Source: Roseihalotalea indica (lineage in GTDB: Bacteria > Bacteroidota > Bacteroidia > Cytophagales > Cyclobacteriaceae). Taken from it: a stretch of DNA of 64,000 bases. Of the stretch, positions 27,723 through 36,721 are shown in pieces (within the stretch, counting starts at the first letter, position 1; every line of letters begins with the position of its first letter). The translations under genes and the position numbers were made by a program. The notes beneath the pieces are model-generated. The model worked only from the letters and a program-made list of their open reading frames with translations, was not told the DNA's origin and searched no databases. The stretch covers positions 1 through 64,000 of the forward strand of contig NZ_JAINFL010000017.1 in assembly GCF_022458895.1 (NCBI RefSeq), written 5' to 3'.

Positions 27723-28862
27723 ATGGAAGCTGTACATCCGACTACTACTGAAAACAAGTGGCTCACGTTGGCGCACGAATTAGGAAAAGAATTTGCTGAG
27801 CGATCATCCGGTTACGACCTTACTGATTCTTTCGTTAGCGAAAATTATGATGCCCTGAAAAAACACGTTTTTTTTTCCGCGATGATCCCCGAAGAATTTG
27901 GCGGTGGGGGACTATCACACGCAGCCATGTGTGATATCATCCGCACACTAGCTTACTACGATAGCTCTACAGCCTTAGCGTTATCCATGCATCAGCACTT
28001 GCTGGGAGCCAACATCTGGAAATATAAACACGGCAAAGGTGGCGAGGCAGTACTGCAAAAGGTAGCTGATCAGCAGTTAATTTTAATCAGCACCGGGGCT
28101 CGCGACTGGCTTGAGTCTAACGGGACAATGGAAAAGGTGGAAGGCGGCTTCCGGGTAAGTGCTCAAAAACACTTTGCCAGTCAGTCCGCAGTGGGGCACG
28201 TACTGGTAACCAGTGCCCCGTATCATGATCCGGAGGAAGGCTGGCAGGTACTTCACTTTTCGGTACCTATGAATGCCGAAGGGGTCTCTAAAGAAGATAA
28301 CTGGTATACGTTAGGAATGCGCGGTACCGGCTCACAAACTGTTACGTTGGAAAATGTATTTGTCCCAGAGTCCGCTATTGTACTTCGCAGACCTCAGGGC
28401 GAGTATCATATGTTCTGGAATGTTATTCTCACCGTCGCCCTTCCACTCATTATGTCGGTCTATGTGGGGGTTGCCGAAAGAGCGGCTCAAATTGCTTTGA
28501 TAAACCTTAAAAGTAAGAAACCAGGTCAGCCTCATACGCCTTATTTGGTAGGTGAGATGAACAATGAACTTACTACGGCCCAGGTAATGCTTCAAGACAT
28601 GATCCGCCTCACTAACAATTTTGATTTTGCACCCACTGATGAGAACGGCCATGAGATGCTCACCCGGAAAACCATCATTGCAAACAGCGCCATTCGCACC
28701 GTGAATAAAAGCATGGAGGCTGTGGGAGGACAGAGTTTCTTCCGGGCCATGGACCTCGAACGATTATTCAGAGATGTGCAGGCGGGGGTGTTTCATCCTT
28801 TACCCGAAAAACAGCAACAGCACTTTTCGGGCGAGTTTTTATTACGGGAAGATTCCGTTTAG
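27723..28862 (+). CDS. Acyl-CoA dehydrogenase-family flavoprotein
   Basis: 379 aa, full length for the family. An N-terminal helical domain includes IPEEFGGGGLSHAAMCDIIRTLA, the middle beta domain has TGARDWLESNG, SAQKHFASQSAVG and NWYTLGMRGTGSQTV, and the C-terminal helical bundle ends in EAVGGQSFFRAMDLERLFRD. The FAD fold is clear, but the substrate may be an acyl-CoA or, as in SfnB/DszC-type members, a non-CoA compound. An SDR gene follows after 121 bp on the same strand. Confidence 0.85.
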   Translation: MEAVHPTTTENKWLTLAHELGKEFAERSSGYDLTDSFVSENYDALKKHVFFSAMIPEEFGGGGLSHAAMCDIIRTLAYYDSSTALALSMHQHLLGANIWKYKHGKGGEAVLQKVADQQLILISTGARDWLESNGTMEKVEGGFRVSAQKHFASQSAVGHVLVTSAPYHDPEEGWQVLHFSVPMNAEGVSKEDNWYTLGMRGTGSQTVTLENVFVPESAIVLRRPQGEYHMFWNVILTVALPLIMSVYVGVAERAAQIALINLKSKKPGQPHTPYLVGEMNNELTTAQVMLQDMIRLTNNFDFAPTDENGHEMLTRKTIIANSAIRTVNKSMEAVGGQSFFRAMDLERLFRDVQAGVFHPLPEKQQQHFSGEFLLREDSV

Positions 28863-28983
28863 GTATTAACTTCTTGGGTACTTTTCATCAAACAAGGTAA
28901 TGTGCTTTAGGTTAGTACAGTACTATGTGCTCCTATTCCGATGGGAGAATATGAGGTGTACCACCCCACAATTTGCATAACGG

Positions 28984-29670
28984 ATGAATATTACTGATAA
29001 AACAGCTATTGTAACCGGTGCCAGCAAAGGTATCGGTTTTGCCATTTCAAAGGCCCTACTTCAGGAAGACATGACCGTTGCCGGTTGGAGCCGTAGTGCT
29101 CCGGACATACAGCACAAGAATTTCCATCATTTTGAAGTTGATTTAACGAAGGAAGCATCAGTAGCCGAGGCTTTTCAGATGATGACCCAACAATTGGGCA
29201 GCACAACGCATGTGTTGATCAACAATGCCGGTATAGGGTACCGAGGATCAACCGAAGAGATGGAGAGCACGACCTGGCGGCAACTATTCGACCTGAATGT
29301 ACATGGTTTATTCTATGTAACCCAACGGGTAATCCCCCTGATGAAACAACAGCAAGAGGGGCATATTATTAATATTTCGTCCGGTGCCGGAACCAACGGA
29401 ATTGCCGGCATGGCCGCCTACTGCGGAACAAAACATGCTGTGAGAGGAATTTCGCACTCACTACATCTAGAGCTGCGCTATGAAGGCATTAAAGTCACCT
29501 GCCTTGCCCCCGGTTCGGTCGACACTCATTTTTCTCAAAGTGCAGGTTCTTCCTCATCCAAAAAAAATAAAATGCGGCCTGAGGATATTGCCCATTCAGT
29601 AGTACATGCCCTAAAAGCTCACCCAAACTATCACTACGTGGATATGGAAGTACGCCCATTACAACCTTGA
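28984..29670 (+). CDS. Short-chain dehydrogenase/reductase
   Basis: 228 aa, classical SDR. Cofactor motif TGASKGIGFAIS (residues 9-20), NNAGIGYRG, catalytic Ser in ISSGAG and YCGTK with Tyr and Lys four apart, all present. WSRSA after strand two suggests NADP preference, which is tentative. Substrate unknown. It may be co-transcribed with the acyl-CoA dehydrogenase gene upstream, and precedes mcrB by 126 bp. Confidence 0.88.
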   Translation: MNITDKTAIVTGASKGIGFAISKALLQEDMTVAGWSRSAPDIQHKNFHHFEVDLTKEASVAEAFQMMTQQLGSTTHVLINNAGIGYRGSTEEMESTTWRQLFDLNVHGLFYVTQRVIPLMKQQQEGHIINISSGAGTNGIAGMAAYCGTKHAVRGISHSLHLELRYEGIKVTCLAPGSVDTHFSQSAGSSSSKKNKMRPEDIAHSVVHALKAHPNYHYVDMEVRPLQP

Positions 29671-29796
29671 TTGCTTTGCTGATATTGAAACCCATAAGGC
29701 AGTATCAGATAATTTATTGCCAAAAGTTTTTCGCAATATTTAATTGATTTTCAGTAATTTGAGCACCTTTGTTTGCTTTATCAGTTTCAGTAGATC

Positions 29797-31422
29797 ATGC
29801 CCTCACTTAATACCATTTTTTACGGACCACCCGGCACTGGCAAAACGTATCTGACATCTCGACGGGCAGTACAGTTGATTGAAAACTTATCAGACCATGA
29901 GCTTGAGGAGCAGTATCCTTCCGAAGCCCGAGATGAGTTAAAGGCACAATTCAATCAGTATCAACAGCAGGGGCGCGTTGCGTTGCTCACTTTTCATCCG
30001 TCTTTTGCCTATGAGGATTTTGTAGAGGGTATTAAACCTTTTAAAAACGAGCGAAACGAACTGTACTATGATGTGGAGGACGGAATATTCAAGCAACTTT
30101 GCTTTAATGCAGCCTACGCGCTTTACCATGCCCAGCAGCAGCGAGCTTTAGAAGCCTCTTCAAACGACCGGAAAAAAAATACTGAAGTAAATAGCCCGAG
30201 AACGACTACCCGCCCCTTTGATGCGCTATTTTTTGAGTTTGTTGATTATCTGAAGCGCATGATGCGGGAAGGACCGGAAGAAATCACCTTTGAAACCAAG
30301 CAAGGTAAAGCCATCTTATTAACCGATATCAATCAAAATAATACCTTATCATTTCATTCGGCCAAAAGCAGCAAATCCTACTCAGTAACGAAACAGAGTT
30401 TATCTAAACTATACAAAGCTTTTTCTTCTCCAGATTCTATCAGAAACCTATCTGAGGACATAGGAAAGGTAGTTGGGCGGGGCAACACTTCGGTAATGTG
30501 GGCGGCCTTTCACCGGCTTAAAGAATTTGAGTCTACCCGATACCAAACCTACAATTATCTGCTGAACAATAGACGCCTTTCTGGCAAACCCGTTTCCGCC
30601 GTGCAATACGCCCAAATGAAACGGGCTATTCAGCAATTGGATTATCGCACCCTCTCACCCACCGACTATGCGCAGGCCGGAAACTTTGTGCTCATTATTG
30701 ATGAAATTAACCGGGGCAACCCAGCCAGCATTTTTGGTGAACTGATCAGTCTGATTGAGGAAGATAAGCGCGCCGGAAAATCGGAAGCCCTGCAAACAGT
30801 ATTGCCTTATACTCGTGAGCCATTTCAGGTACCACCCAACCTCTACATCATCGGTACCATGAATACCGCTGACCGCAGTGTTGACGTACTGGATATGGCT
30901 TTTAAACGAAGATTTGCGTTTCATTCGGTTCCCCCTAACCCTTCGTTGCTTCGCCCTGCCGTTTCCGTTTCACTTTCGGATGTTGGTGATTCAACCGAGA
31001 CAGAGCACGTGGCGCAGGCAGCAGAACCAGGAGCTCCTTATCTGACCCCAAAAATTCACTTGGATCAATTGTGCGCAACCATCAATGAGCGTTTGCTGTG
31101 GCTTAAAGGAGAAGAGTATCAATTAGGTCATGGGTATCTAATGCCGGTGCTGTCTGCTGAAAATCCCCTAGTAGCTTTGCGAACGGCGGTATATCAGAGC
31201 ATTGTCCCTTTGTTGGAGGATTATTTTATGGATGATTGGGAAAAGCGTGTGTTAGTGTTGGGACCTGATTTTGTTGAAGAACTACCTGTGCCCGCTTCCA
31301 TACCTGAAACAATGAAGACGGACTTTCAAAACCCATTTCAACCGCATAAACGTTATCGCTGGCGCATGCTCAATGATCGTGAATTTGTTGTTGCCATTCA
31401 ACGGATTTATGCAACTTCCTAA
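29797..31422 (+). CDS. mcrB: McrB-type AAA+ GTPase of an McrBC restriction system
   Basis: 541 aa. Walker A GPPGTGKT lies at residues 10-17, only nine residues from the start, so there is no N-terminal methyl-DNA-binding domain as in E. coli McrB. A motif LLTFHPSFAYEDFVEGI follows at 63-79, Walker B LIIDEINRGN at 299-308, the McrB signature MNTADRS at 355-361 and an arginine pair at 371-372. Between Walker A and B an insert of roughly 170 residues (about 115-285) holds a beta-rich patch and a helical part. The protein should assemble into a hexamer that powers McrC. It overlaps mcrC by 14 bp. Confidence 0.92.
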   Translation: MPSLNTIFYGPPGTGKTYLTSRRAVQLIENLSDHELEEQYPSEARDELKAQFNQYQQQGRVALLTFHPSFAYEDFVEGIKPFKNERNELYYDVEDGIFKQLCFNAAYALYHAQQQRALEASSNDRKKNTEVNSPRTTTRPFDALFFEFVDYLKRMMREGPEEITFETKQGKAILLTDINQNNTLSFHSAKSSKSYSVTKQSLSKLYKAFSSPDSIRNLSEDIGKVVGRGNTSVMWAAFHRLKEFESTRYQTYNYLLNNRRLSGKPVSAVQYAQMKRAIQQLDYRTLSPTDYAQAGNFVLIIDEINRGNPASIFGELISLIEEDKRAGKSEALQTVLPYTREPFQVPPNLYIIGTMNTADRSVDVLDMAFKRRFAFHSVPPNPSLLRPAVSVSLSDVGDSTETEHVAQAAEPGAPYLTPKIHLDQLCATINERLLWLKGEEYQLGHGYLMPVLSAENPLVALRTAVYQSIVPLLEDYFMDDWEKRVLVLGPDFVEELPVPASIPETMKTDFQNPFQPHKRYRWRMLNDREFVVAIQRIYATS

Positions 31423-32617
31423 GCCAATCATCACTGTTTACGAACACGAAGTATTGACCATTGATACTCAACGCCAGGGGTCAACCTTTAAGAGTAAACA
31501 CCTTCATCAGTTGGCCCAACTTCAATCTAGGTTGCCAGCTACCATCTATCGCTTAGAATATCAAGCGGTCCGTTTTTCCAGTATTGTCGGCGTAATTCAG
31601 TTACCCGATCTAATTATTGAAATTCTTCCCAAAGTCAGTCAGCAGACCAAGCCCGCCCAGGTCCGGCTGGCCTGGACACAGCTTTTGCAGTCATCAGGTT
31701 TTCTACCTTACCTGGGTGAGCCATATCCTCAATTACTAACGCAGCCTGGCTCATTAGCCCAGGTATTGCAAACAGCATTTATCAAAGAAGTTGAATCGTT
31801 GCTACGCCAGGGTTTGGTCAAGCAGTACCGTTCATCCGAGGCGAATCAACCCTTTCTACGGGGAAAATTGTTACTATCTCAACAGATCCGGCACAATCTC
31901 ATTCGTCAGGAGCGCTTTTACGTTCGTTCCCAACAACACCAATTAGATCACCCACTTAATCAGCGACTTAAACAAGCCCTTCGGATTATAGAGGCCACGG
32001 GTGAGCACCTGCCATTGGTACCACACTTGTTGTCCCAGTTTCGCTTAGTGAAGAACTTTCCCTTAAATCACCCCTGGAAAAAACCAGCCCTAAACCATCT
32101 TTCGCAGTCGTACGAAAAAGCTATTTCCCTGGCAGAATTGATCTGCAAAGGTTATTTAGGTGGCGCTTTTGTCGGAAATGATTATGGCTTCTCATTGCTG
32201 TTTGATATGAACCGGGTTTTTGAGACCTTAATACATGGGTATCTACTTAAGCTATCTAAAGCTTACGGGTGGCATCTACAATATCAGCCAGATCAAACTT
32301 TTTGGCATAACAAAAGGCTACGTCCGGATTTTGTAATTGACTTGCCTGGAAAAAAGCGGGTCGTCATTGATACAAAATGGAAAATATTAGTTCAACCGGA
32401 ACCCAATGACGAAGATCTTCGGCAAATTTTTGCTTATACCCAGGTTTTCCAGGCTCAGCGAGGTATCCTATTGTACCCTGATGTTTACCACCTAACCCCT
32501 ACCCTACAAGCATTTCCACTGCCCGCAGCCCAGACTGCCAGTTGCGAAATTCAGTTTGTATCGCTTCTGGAAAAACCCGCACAGCAGTTAATTGATTTAC
32601 TTAAGCTATCTACCTAA
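31409..32617 (+). CDS. mcrC: McrC nuclease subunit of the McrBC restriction system
   Basis: 402 aa from the ATG at 31409; an upstream in-frame ATG at 31373 lies deeper inside mcrB and adds 12 unlikely residues. The N-terminal half (IITVYEHEVL... VIQLPDLIIEILPKV) is the domain that contacts McrB. The C-terminal half carries a PD-(D/E)xK nuclease: FDMNRVFETLI, then RPDFVID and VVIDTKWK, giving the D-(x)n-D-x-K triad. With McrB it cleaves modified DNA, a defence against phage with altered bases. No methylase is adjacent, as expected for a modification-dependent system. Confidence 0.93.
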   Translation: MQLPKPIITVYEHEVLTIDTQRQGSTFKSKHLHQLAQLQSRLPATIYRLEYQAVRFSSIVGVIQLPDLIIEILPKVSQQTKPAQVRLAWTQLLQSSGFLPYLGEPYPQLLTQPGSLAQVLQTAFIKEVESLLRQGLVKQYRSSEANQPFLRGKLLLSQQIRHNLIRQERFYVRSQQHQLDHPLNQRLKQALRIIEATGEHLPLVPHLLSQFRLVKNFPLNHPWKKPALNHLSQSYEKAISLAELICKGYLGGAFVGNDYGFSLLFDMNRVFETLIHGYLLKLSKAYGWHLQYQPDQTFWHNKRLRPDFVIDLPGKKRVVIDTKWKILVQPEPNDEDLRQIFAYTQVFQAQRGILLYPDVYHLTPTLQAFPLPAAQTASCEIQFVSLLEKPAQQLIDLLKLST

Positions 32618-32628
32618 TGGTCAGCATT

Positions 32629-33249
32629 CTATCCCCGGTACAACGTTGCCTGAGTTCGCTTTCCCCAACTAGCAATGATCGCACGCAGACTGCGCAATCT
32701 CAGCACTGGCTGCTCATTCTGCTGAACAGGAAGTAGACCATGACTTACTTGTTTGATACCTTCGATAGTGTACAAGGCTTCCGGAGCGATACTCTCAAGG
32801 TTGATCAGAAACTCACGTAGTTTTTTTCGTTTGCAGACGGTAAACAACACCTGAGAGTTACCCGATTGGTCGTTGGCTTCTACCATAGAATAACGATACT
32901 GTGATTGGGCCAGATACTCAAGCAATGCATCTGGGACTTTCTTACTGATAATACGGATCAGCACGCTTCCGTAGGCCAGCCGTTCTTCAATGCGCATACC
33001 AATATAAGTACCTGAGGCAAAACCTGCCGCGTAGGTCACGTAGGCTGCCATATTACTGGCATCCTGCATAATGCGAGACAGTGCCAGAATCGTAATCAGA
33101 GCCTCAAAAAAGCCTAATATTGCTGCAAATTTACGCGCACTGTTTACGACAAACATCAGTTTTACTGTAGCCAACGTCACATCAGATACCCGAGCGATAA
33201 AAATTAGCAAGGGTAATACCAGGTAATTCATGAAATCAATTTCGAACAT
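32629..33249 (-). CDS. UPF0316-family (DUF2179/DUF5698) membrane protein
   Basis: 206 aa; a second ATG at 33231 would start MNYLVLPLLIF and is equally plausible. The N-terminal half holds three membrane segments with the family pattern FIARVSDVTLATVKLMFV and KFAAILGFFEALI. The C-terminal half is a soluble DUF2179-like alpha/beta domain (VLFTVCKRKKLREFLINLESIAPEALYTIEGI). Function is not established. It converges on mcrC with an 11-bp gap. Confidence 0.85.
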   Translation of the reverse strand: MFEIDFMNYLVLPLLIFIARVSDVTLATVKLMFVVNSARKFAAILGFFEALITILALSRIMQDASNMAAYVTYAAGFASGTYIGMRIEERLAYGSVLIRIISKKVPDALLEYLAQSQYRYSMVEANDQSGNSQVLFTVCKRKKLREFLINLESIAPEALYTIEGIKQVSHGLLPVQQNEQPVLRLRSLRAIIASWGKRTQATLYRG

Positions 33250-33300
33250 GATGATTCCTTTTAATTTGTGGTTACTTAATTAAAACATTTATAGTCGGGC

Positions 33301-33328
33301 GCTATACTTATCTCTTTTTTAGTATAGC
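33301..33328. repeat. 8-bp stem hairpin near the 5' side of the UPF0316 gene
   Basis: GCTATACT at 33301-33308 is the exact complement of AGTATAGC at 33321-33328, with a 12-nt loop. It sits 52 bp upstream of the UPF0316 start and could be a leader structure or regulator site. Confidence 0.4.
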
Positions 33329-33606
33329 TTCCAACAATTTTTTCAAACCGGCACATTCTCTTTTGAGTGTCCCGATTATTTTTGACTAAATTTTACAATG
33401 CTTTACCTCACGATCAGTGTTAATCCAAGCTTTCGAGTTGTTGTATCGTGAGAATTATCAATGAGATAGGACTATGATCGGGACATGGAACTTTACCTCC
33501 TGGAGATAAGGGTGTCCTTGTTACTGAATTCAGTTGTTAATTAACTACTCTAAATACCCTTTAAATCAGTTACTATTAAGTTCATCTGGATTTGAAAACA
33601 GTTTTA

Positions 33607-33646
33607 TTGGCAATCATAGATTTATGTGATTGTCTATTGCTGCCAA
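33607..33646. repeat. 40-bp imperfect palindrome
   Basis: TTGGCA at 33607-33612 pairs with TGCCAA at 33641-33646, and ATAGA (33616-33620) with TCTAT (33633-33637) after a 3x3 internal loop. An alternative nested pairing is CAATCA (33611-33616) with TGATTG (33627-33632). Confidence 0.45.
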
Positions 33647-34319
33647 TTTCGTTTGCAATTTATAACGCTGGTACACGCTTAATCAAGATAGTTGTTACAT
33701 ATTCGTCGCAATAGAGCATTTTTTTAAGCAGATTGGGTTAAAAAATTTACTGAAAATTAAAAATAATGCAATTCAGTATGATGGAATACTAAGGTGAGCC
33801 TAGTTTAGAAGCACTTTGAGCAAATTTTTTAATATAAAGGTATAATCATTGCAATTTTTAAAATCAGGCCCTGTGTACTTTTTTTTAAGTCTACGTGGTA
33901 AAAAACCAGGTCGTCAATGTACCTAAACTATATTTTAAGCAGCCTTTTAAGCAAACTAATCACTAATTTTTATCAACCTGTTTATTAGTACCCCTATTAG
34001 GAATCATATTCAAAACGCGATTTTGTCTCTTTGATCAAATGTTTAATAATAGAGAATTAAACTATGAGTAATTTTGAATACCATAATTTCAAACATGATG
34101 GTTTATTATTATCGATTTGTAAACATAGAAGTAAATATTAGCTGATATTAATAATATTAAAATTATATTACATTTTAATCATAACATTTATTAAAAAAAC
34201 AATTTTTATATCAATAGAAATTATAAATAAAATAAAAATAGTGTAACATGATATTATTACCTCCGTAGACATACACTCATTTAATTTTAAGAAAAAGACT
34301 TATTAAAAAGAGAACATAT

Positions 34320-34481
34320 ATGCGAGATAGAAATAAAGTAGCTAGAATGAATTTATCAAACACTAAAAAAAGAGATGTAATCCAACTCAAGCTTGAAGAC
34401 TCCACGAGCTTCTTGAAGGCTGAGGGGTATGGTAGTATGATAAGGAATGGGTTTTACTGCCAACGTTCAAACATCATCTAA
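34320..34481 (+). CDS. Possible small protein (53 aa), unrecognised
   Basis: The ATG at 34320 opens 53 codons ending TAA at 34479-34481; an internal ATG at codon 10 is possible. The product is basic at the start and contains TKKRDVIQLKLEDSTSF and a C-terminal GFYCQRS with a single Cys. The second half is less AT-rich than its surroundings, which fits coding. A good terminator lies 48 bp after the stop, so a transcript ending here is likely. No family recognised; it could be a peptide precursor, a regulator, or a non-coding RNA with a chance ORF. Confidence 0.4.
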   Translation: MRDRNKVARMNLSNTKKRDVIQLKLEDSTSFLKAEGYGSMIRNGFYCQRSNII

Positions 34482-34529
34482 TTATATTGCTACCTCATTC
34501 TGATAATGAATGATAATGCTAAACCTTTT

Positions 34530-34563
34530 GGGCATCCTACTAAATAGGTTGCCCTATTTTTTT
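34530..34563 (+). terminator. Rho-independent terminator in the AT-rich gap
   Basis: GGGCA at 34530-34534 and CCTA at 34536-34539 pair with TAGG at 34545-34548 and TGCCC at 34550-34554 (one T-T mismatch, CTAAA loop), then TATTTTTTTG. No recognised gene precedes it except the 53-codon ORF. Confidence 0.88.
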
Positions 34564-34660
34564 GATTTAACCCAATATAACATCATAATATTTATTACAT
34601 TTCTTTAATAAATTATATATCTGGCACAAATCGTGTTTTACTAGGTGAAAAAACGGACCG

Positions 34661-35521
34661 ATGCCAAAGAAGCTGTATTTACTGCTAATTGTTATTTGCT
34701 ATTTCACAGTAGAGAGTCACGCTCAGAAGTCTAAACACCGACCAGGGGGATTCACATCGTCTCAGTGGTATATTGGGGTTACTTCAGGAATCAGTAAGCT
34801 TCAACCTAAAGTGCTTGAGAGCCATTCTGAGGTTGAACTTTGGGACTATAACGAACTTGAAACCAAAGAATATCCATCGGCTGATCAATCCTTCGGTTAT
34901 CATTTGGGAGTTGCGACTCACTTCTCCCCTACTCGGTTCCTCCAGATTTCACTAACTCCTTCTTACGTGCAACAGGATTGGAGTTATCGTACCCAATATC
35001 GCTGGGAGAATAGTGAAAACTTCAATTATTCTTTTGAGATGGAATATCAGCATCAATACACGCTGCACTATCTGGTCTTGCCTCTTTCGGCTAAGTATAT
35101 TTTTCTACCTCGGCGCTGGAAGCCGTTTATCCAGGCAGGAATCCAATATCAGCGGACAGTGGATGCTACCAAACACTTAATTTCATCTGGAACCGATTAT
35201 ACTTCAGGGGCTCCCGTTTCTCTAGCCTCAGAAACTCAATCTACTACCGCTACCTCATTGTTCAACAAAAACCAGTGGGCCGCAAAAGCTGGCGGGGGGC
35301 TTTACTACCATTTTACCGGGTTTATGGTGGGTATTGAGGTTAGCCATTATTATGGACTTAGCAATATTGTGAATGACCAGGAGCGATACTCTGCCACCAG
35401 AGACTTTCAGGGTTTGGGCACCGTGCTGGATGACATTCGCCTGGTAGGTAAAGAAGTATCTTTTCAATTGGTCTTTCCTATGAAATATCTGACCAAGAGT
35501 TTTTCACCCGTAGTTCTTTGA
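34661..35521 (+). CDS. Outer-membrane beta-barrel protein, porin-like family
   Basis: 286 aa. The signal peptide ends at VESHAQ (about residue 22). The mature protein shows alternating hydrophobic and polar strands with aromatic girdles: QWYIGVTSGIS, FGYHLGVATHF, FLQISLTPSYVQQDW, LHYLVLPLSAKYIF, WKPFIQAGIQYQ, WAAKAGGGLYYHF, MVGIEVSHYYGLSNI and VSFQLVFPMKY at the end. This fits the 8-10-strand OMP_b-brl/PorT-like family seen in Bacteroidota. Function unknown. The lipoprotein gene starts 5 bp after its stop, so the two are translationally coupled. Confidence 0.8.
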   Translation: MPKKLYLLLIVICYFTVESHAQKSKHRPGGFTSSQWYIGVTSGISKLQPKVLESHSEVELWDYNELETKEYPSADQSFGYHLGVATHFSPTRFLQISLTPSYVQQDWSYRTQYRWENSENFNYSFEMEYQHQYTLHYLVLPLSAKYIFLPRRWKPFIQAGIQYQRTVDATKHLISSGTDYTSGAPVSLASETQSTTATSLFNKNQWAAKAGGGLYYHFTGFMVGIEVSHYYGLSNIVNDQERYSATRDFQGLGTVLDDIRLVGKEVSFQLVFPMKYLTKSFSPVVL

Positions 35522-35526
35522 CACTT

Positions 35527-36711
35527 ATGAAACGACATAGAAAAATTTATTACCACTTTCTGGTTTTTGGAATCGTGGTGCTGGCGGCCTGTGCTAAGGA
35601 TGAAGAAGTCATTGAACCTAAACACAGCTTCACCCGGCTATATGAAACCCAGGATTTTACTGATAAGTATCAACCTGTTTCCGTTGTTCAAACCTCGGAT
35701 AGTGGATACCTTACATTGTCTCGAACCGAACAATGGAAAGCTCACCTTTTTAAGTCGGATGAGGAAGGAATAACCTCTTGGGTTCAGGTAGTTGATGAGC
35801 CTTTTGTTCACCCATTACCCCAGCTTTACCCTCAAGATTCTGGATACTGGATGTTTGGAATGAATGAGCTTTCGCAGAGCCTGGAAATATTCTCAATCGG
35901 TGCAACGAACGGCGCTCTTGAGAATATCAGAACCATCTCTTCAGTGAAATATCCGTTAGCGGTGCATAAAACGCCGGATCAACAATGGATTGTTCTGGGG
36001 TACAACCGTGATACTCAAAGCAGTACACTTCATCTGTTTTCAGCAGATTTCGTTGAGGTCTGGAACCAGTCATTTGAGATACAGGAGGATGTGGAAGAAC
36101 ATGTTGTAAATCACATTGCAGGTATCGGCGATCCACTTCCCTTCTTCATCGGAACGAACGGTAATTATATCTATTTTAACGGTTTCTACAACTACTCATT
36201 CTCCTTAGTTTTTGCAAACCTGTCAAATGGTGAATACCTGGGGGTAATCAACGGTTACCGAAATAAAAGCACTGTGAGTGCTCTCTATCCATTGGGTAGC
36301 CAGCAGTATGCTTTGGCTCAAAATAATTATGGAGATGGCGCGATTCTTTCTAACGTAACTATTCAGGAACGCACCATCGGCTTTGGTGGAGATTTACCAA
36401 CACTAGCATACAATGAAATTGATGAAAATGCTAGGGTACTTATTAAAGAGATAGATCATGTAGGTCAGGCCATTATTTTGTATGGCACTCATACCAAACG
36501 GAGACAAATGGTATTTTACGCCTACGATAAAGAAACGAGTGAACTCATCAGCATTAACTATCTGGGACAAACCAACCCTTACCGCCTAGGCGACTTCATT
36601 CAGACCGATGACGGCGGCCTGGCAGTAATATCAGAAACCTACCTGGCTGGTAAATTTTCACGGCTAGCCTTATTTAAACTCTCTAAGGAAGAGCTGGCTG
36701 CCTGGTTCTAA
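35527..36711 (+). CDS. Lipoprotein, possible beta-propeller, function unknown
   Basis: 394 aa from the ATG at 35527; the frame opens at a TTG nine bases upstream, within the barrel gene, which is less likely. The signal peptide ends in the lipobox VLAAC (Cys 22). The mature protein is beta-rich with recurring TxDSGYLTLSRTEQW, QDSGYWMFGMNE, TPDQQWIVLGYN and TDDGGLAVISETY segments, suggestive of a propeller with about six or seven blades. It is co-transcribed with the outer-membrane barrel gene, so the products may form a surface complex. No family named with confidence. Confidence 0.75.
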   Translation: MKRHRKIYYHFLVFGIVVLAACAKDEEVIEPKHSFTRLYETQDFTDKYQPVSVVQTSDSGYLTLSRTEQWKAHLFKSDEEGITSWVQVVDEPFVHPLPQLYPQDSGYWMFGMNELSQSLEIFSIGATNGALENIRTISSVKYPLAVHKTPDQQWIVLGYNRDTQSSTLHLFSADFVEVWNQSFEIQEDVEEHVVNHIAGIGDPLPFFIGTNGNYIYFNGFYNYSFSLVFANLSNGEYLGVINGYRNKSTVSALYPLGSQQYALAQNNYGDGAILSNVTIQERTIGFGGDLPTLAYNEIDENARVLIKEIDHVGQAIILYGTHTKRRQMVFYAYDKETSELISINYLGQTNPYRLGDFIQTDDGGLAVISETYLAGKFSRLALFKLSKEELAAWF

Positions 36712-36721
36712 CACTCTAAGG

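Larger units (their letters stand above)
33250..34319. other. AT-rich gene-free region
   Basis: About 1.07 kb of markedly AT-rich sequence before a short ORF. It contains the hairpin at 33301-33328 and an imperfect palindrome at 33607-33646. No ORF above 60 codons and no familiar RNA gene is visible. Composition differs from the flanking genes. Confidence 0.6.

Noticed and set aside
29797..32617. Restriction genes as part of a phage or mobile island
   Set aside because: No integrase, transposase, tRNA target or phage gene is nearby and composition matches neighbours.
33250..34660. AT-rich gap as a CRISPR array or replication origin
   Set aside because: No regularly spaced direct repeats, no DnaA-box cluster and no dnaA, parAB or rep gene nearby.
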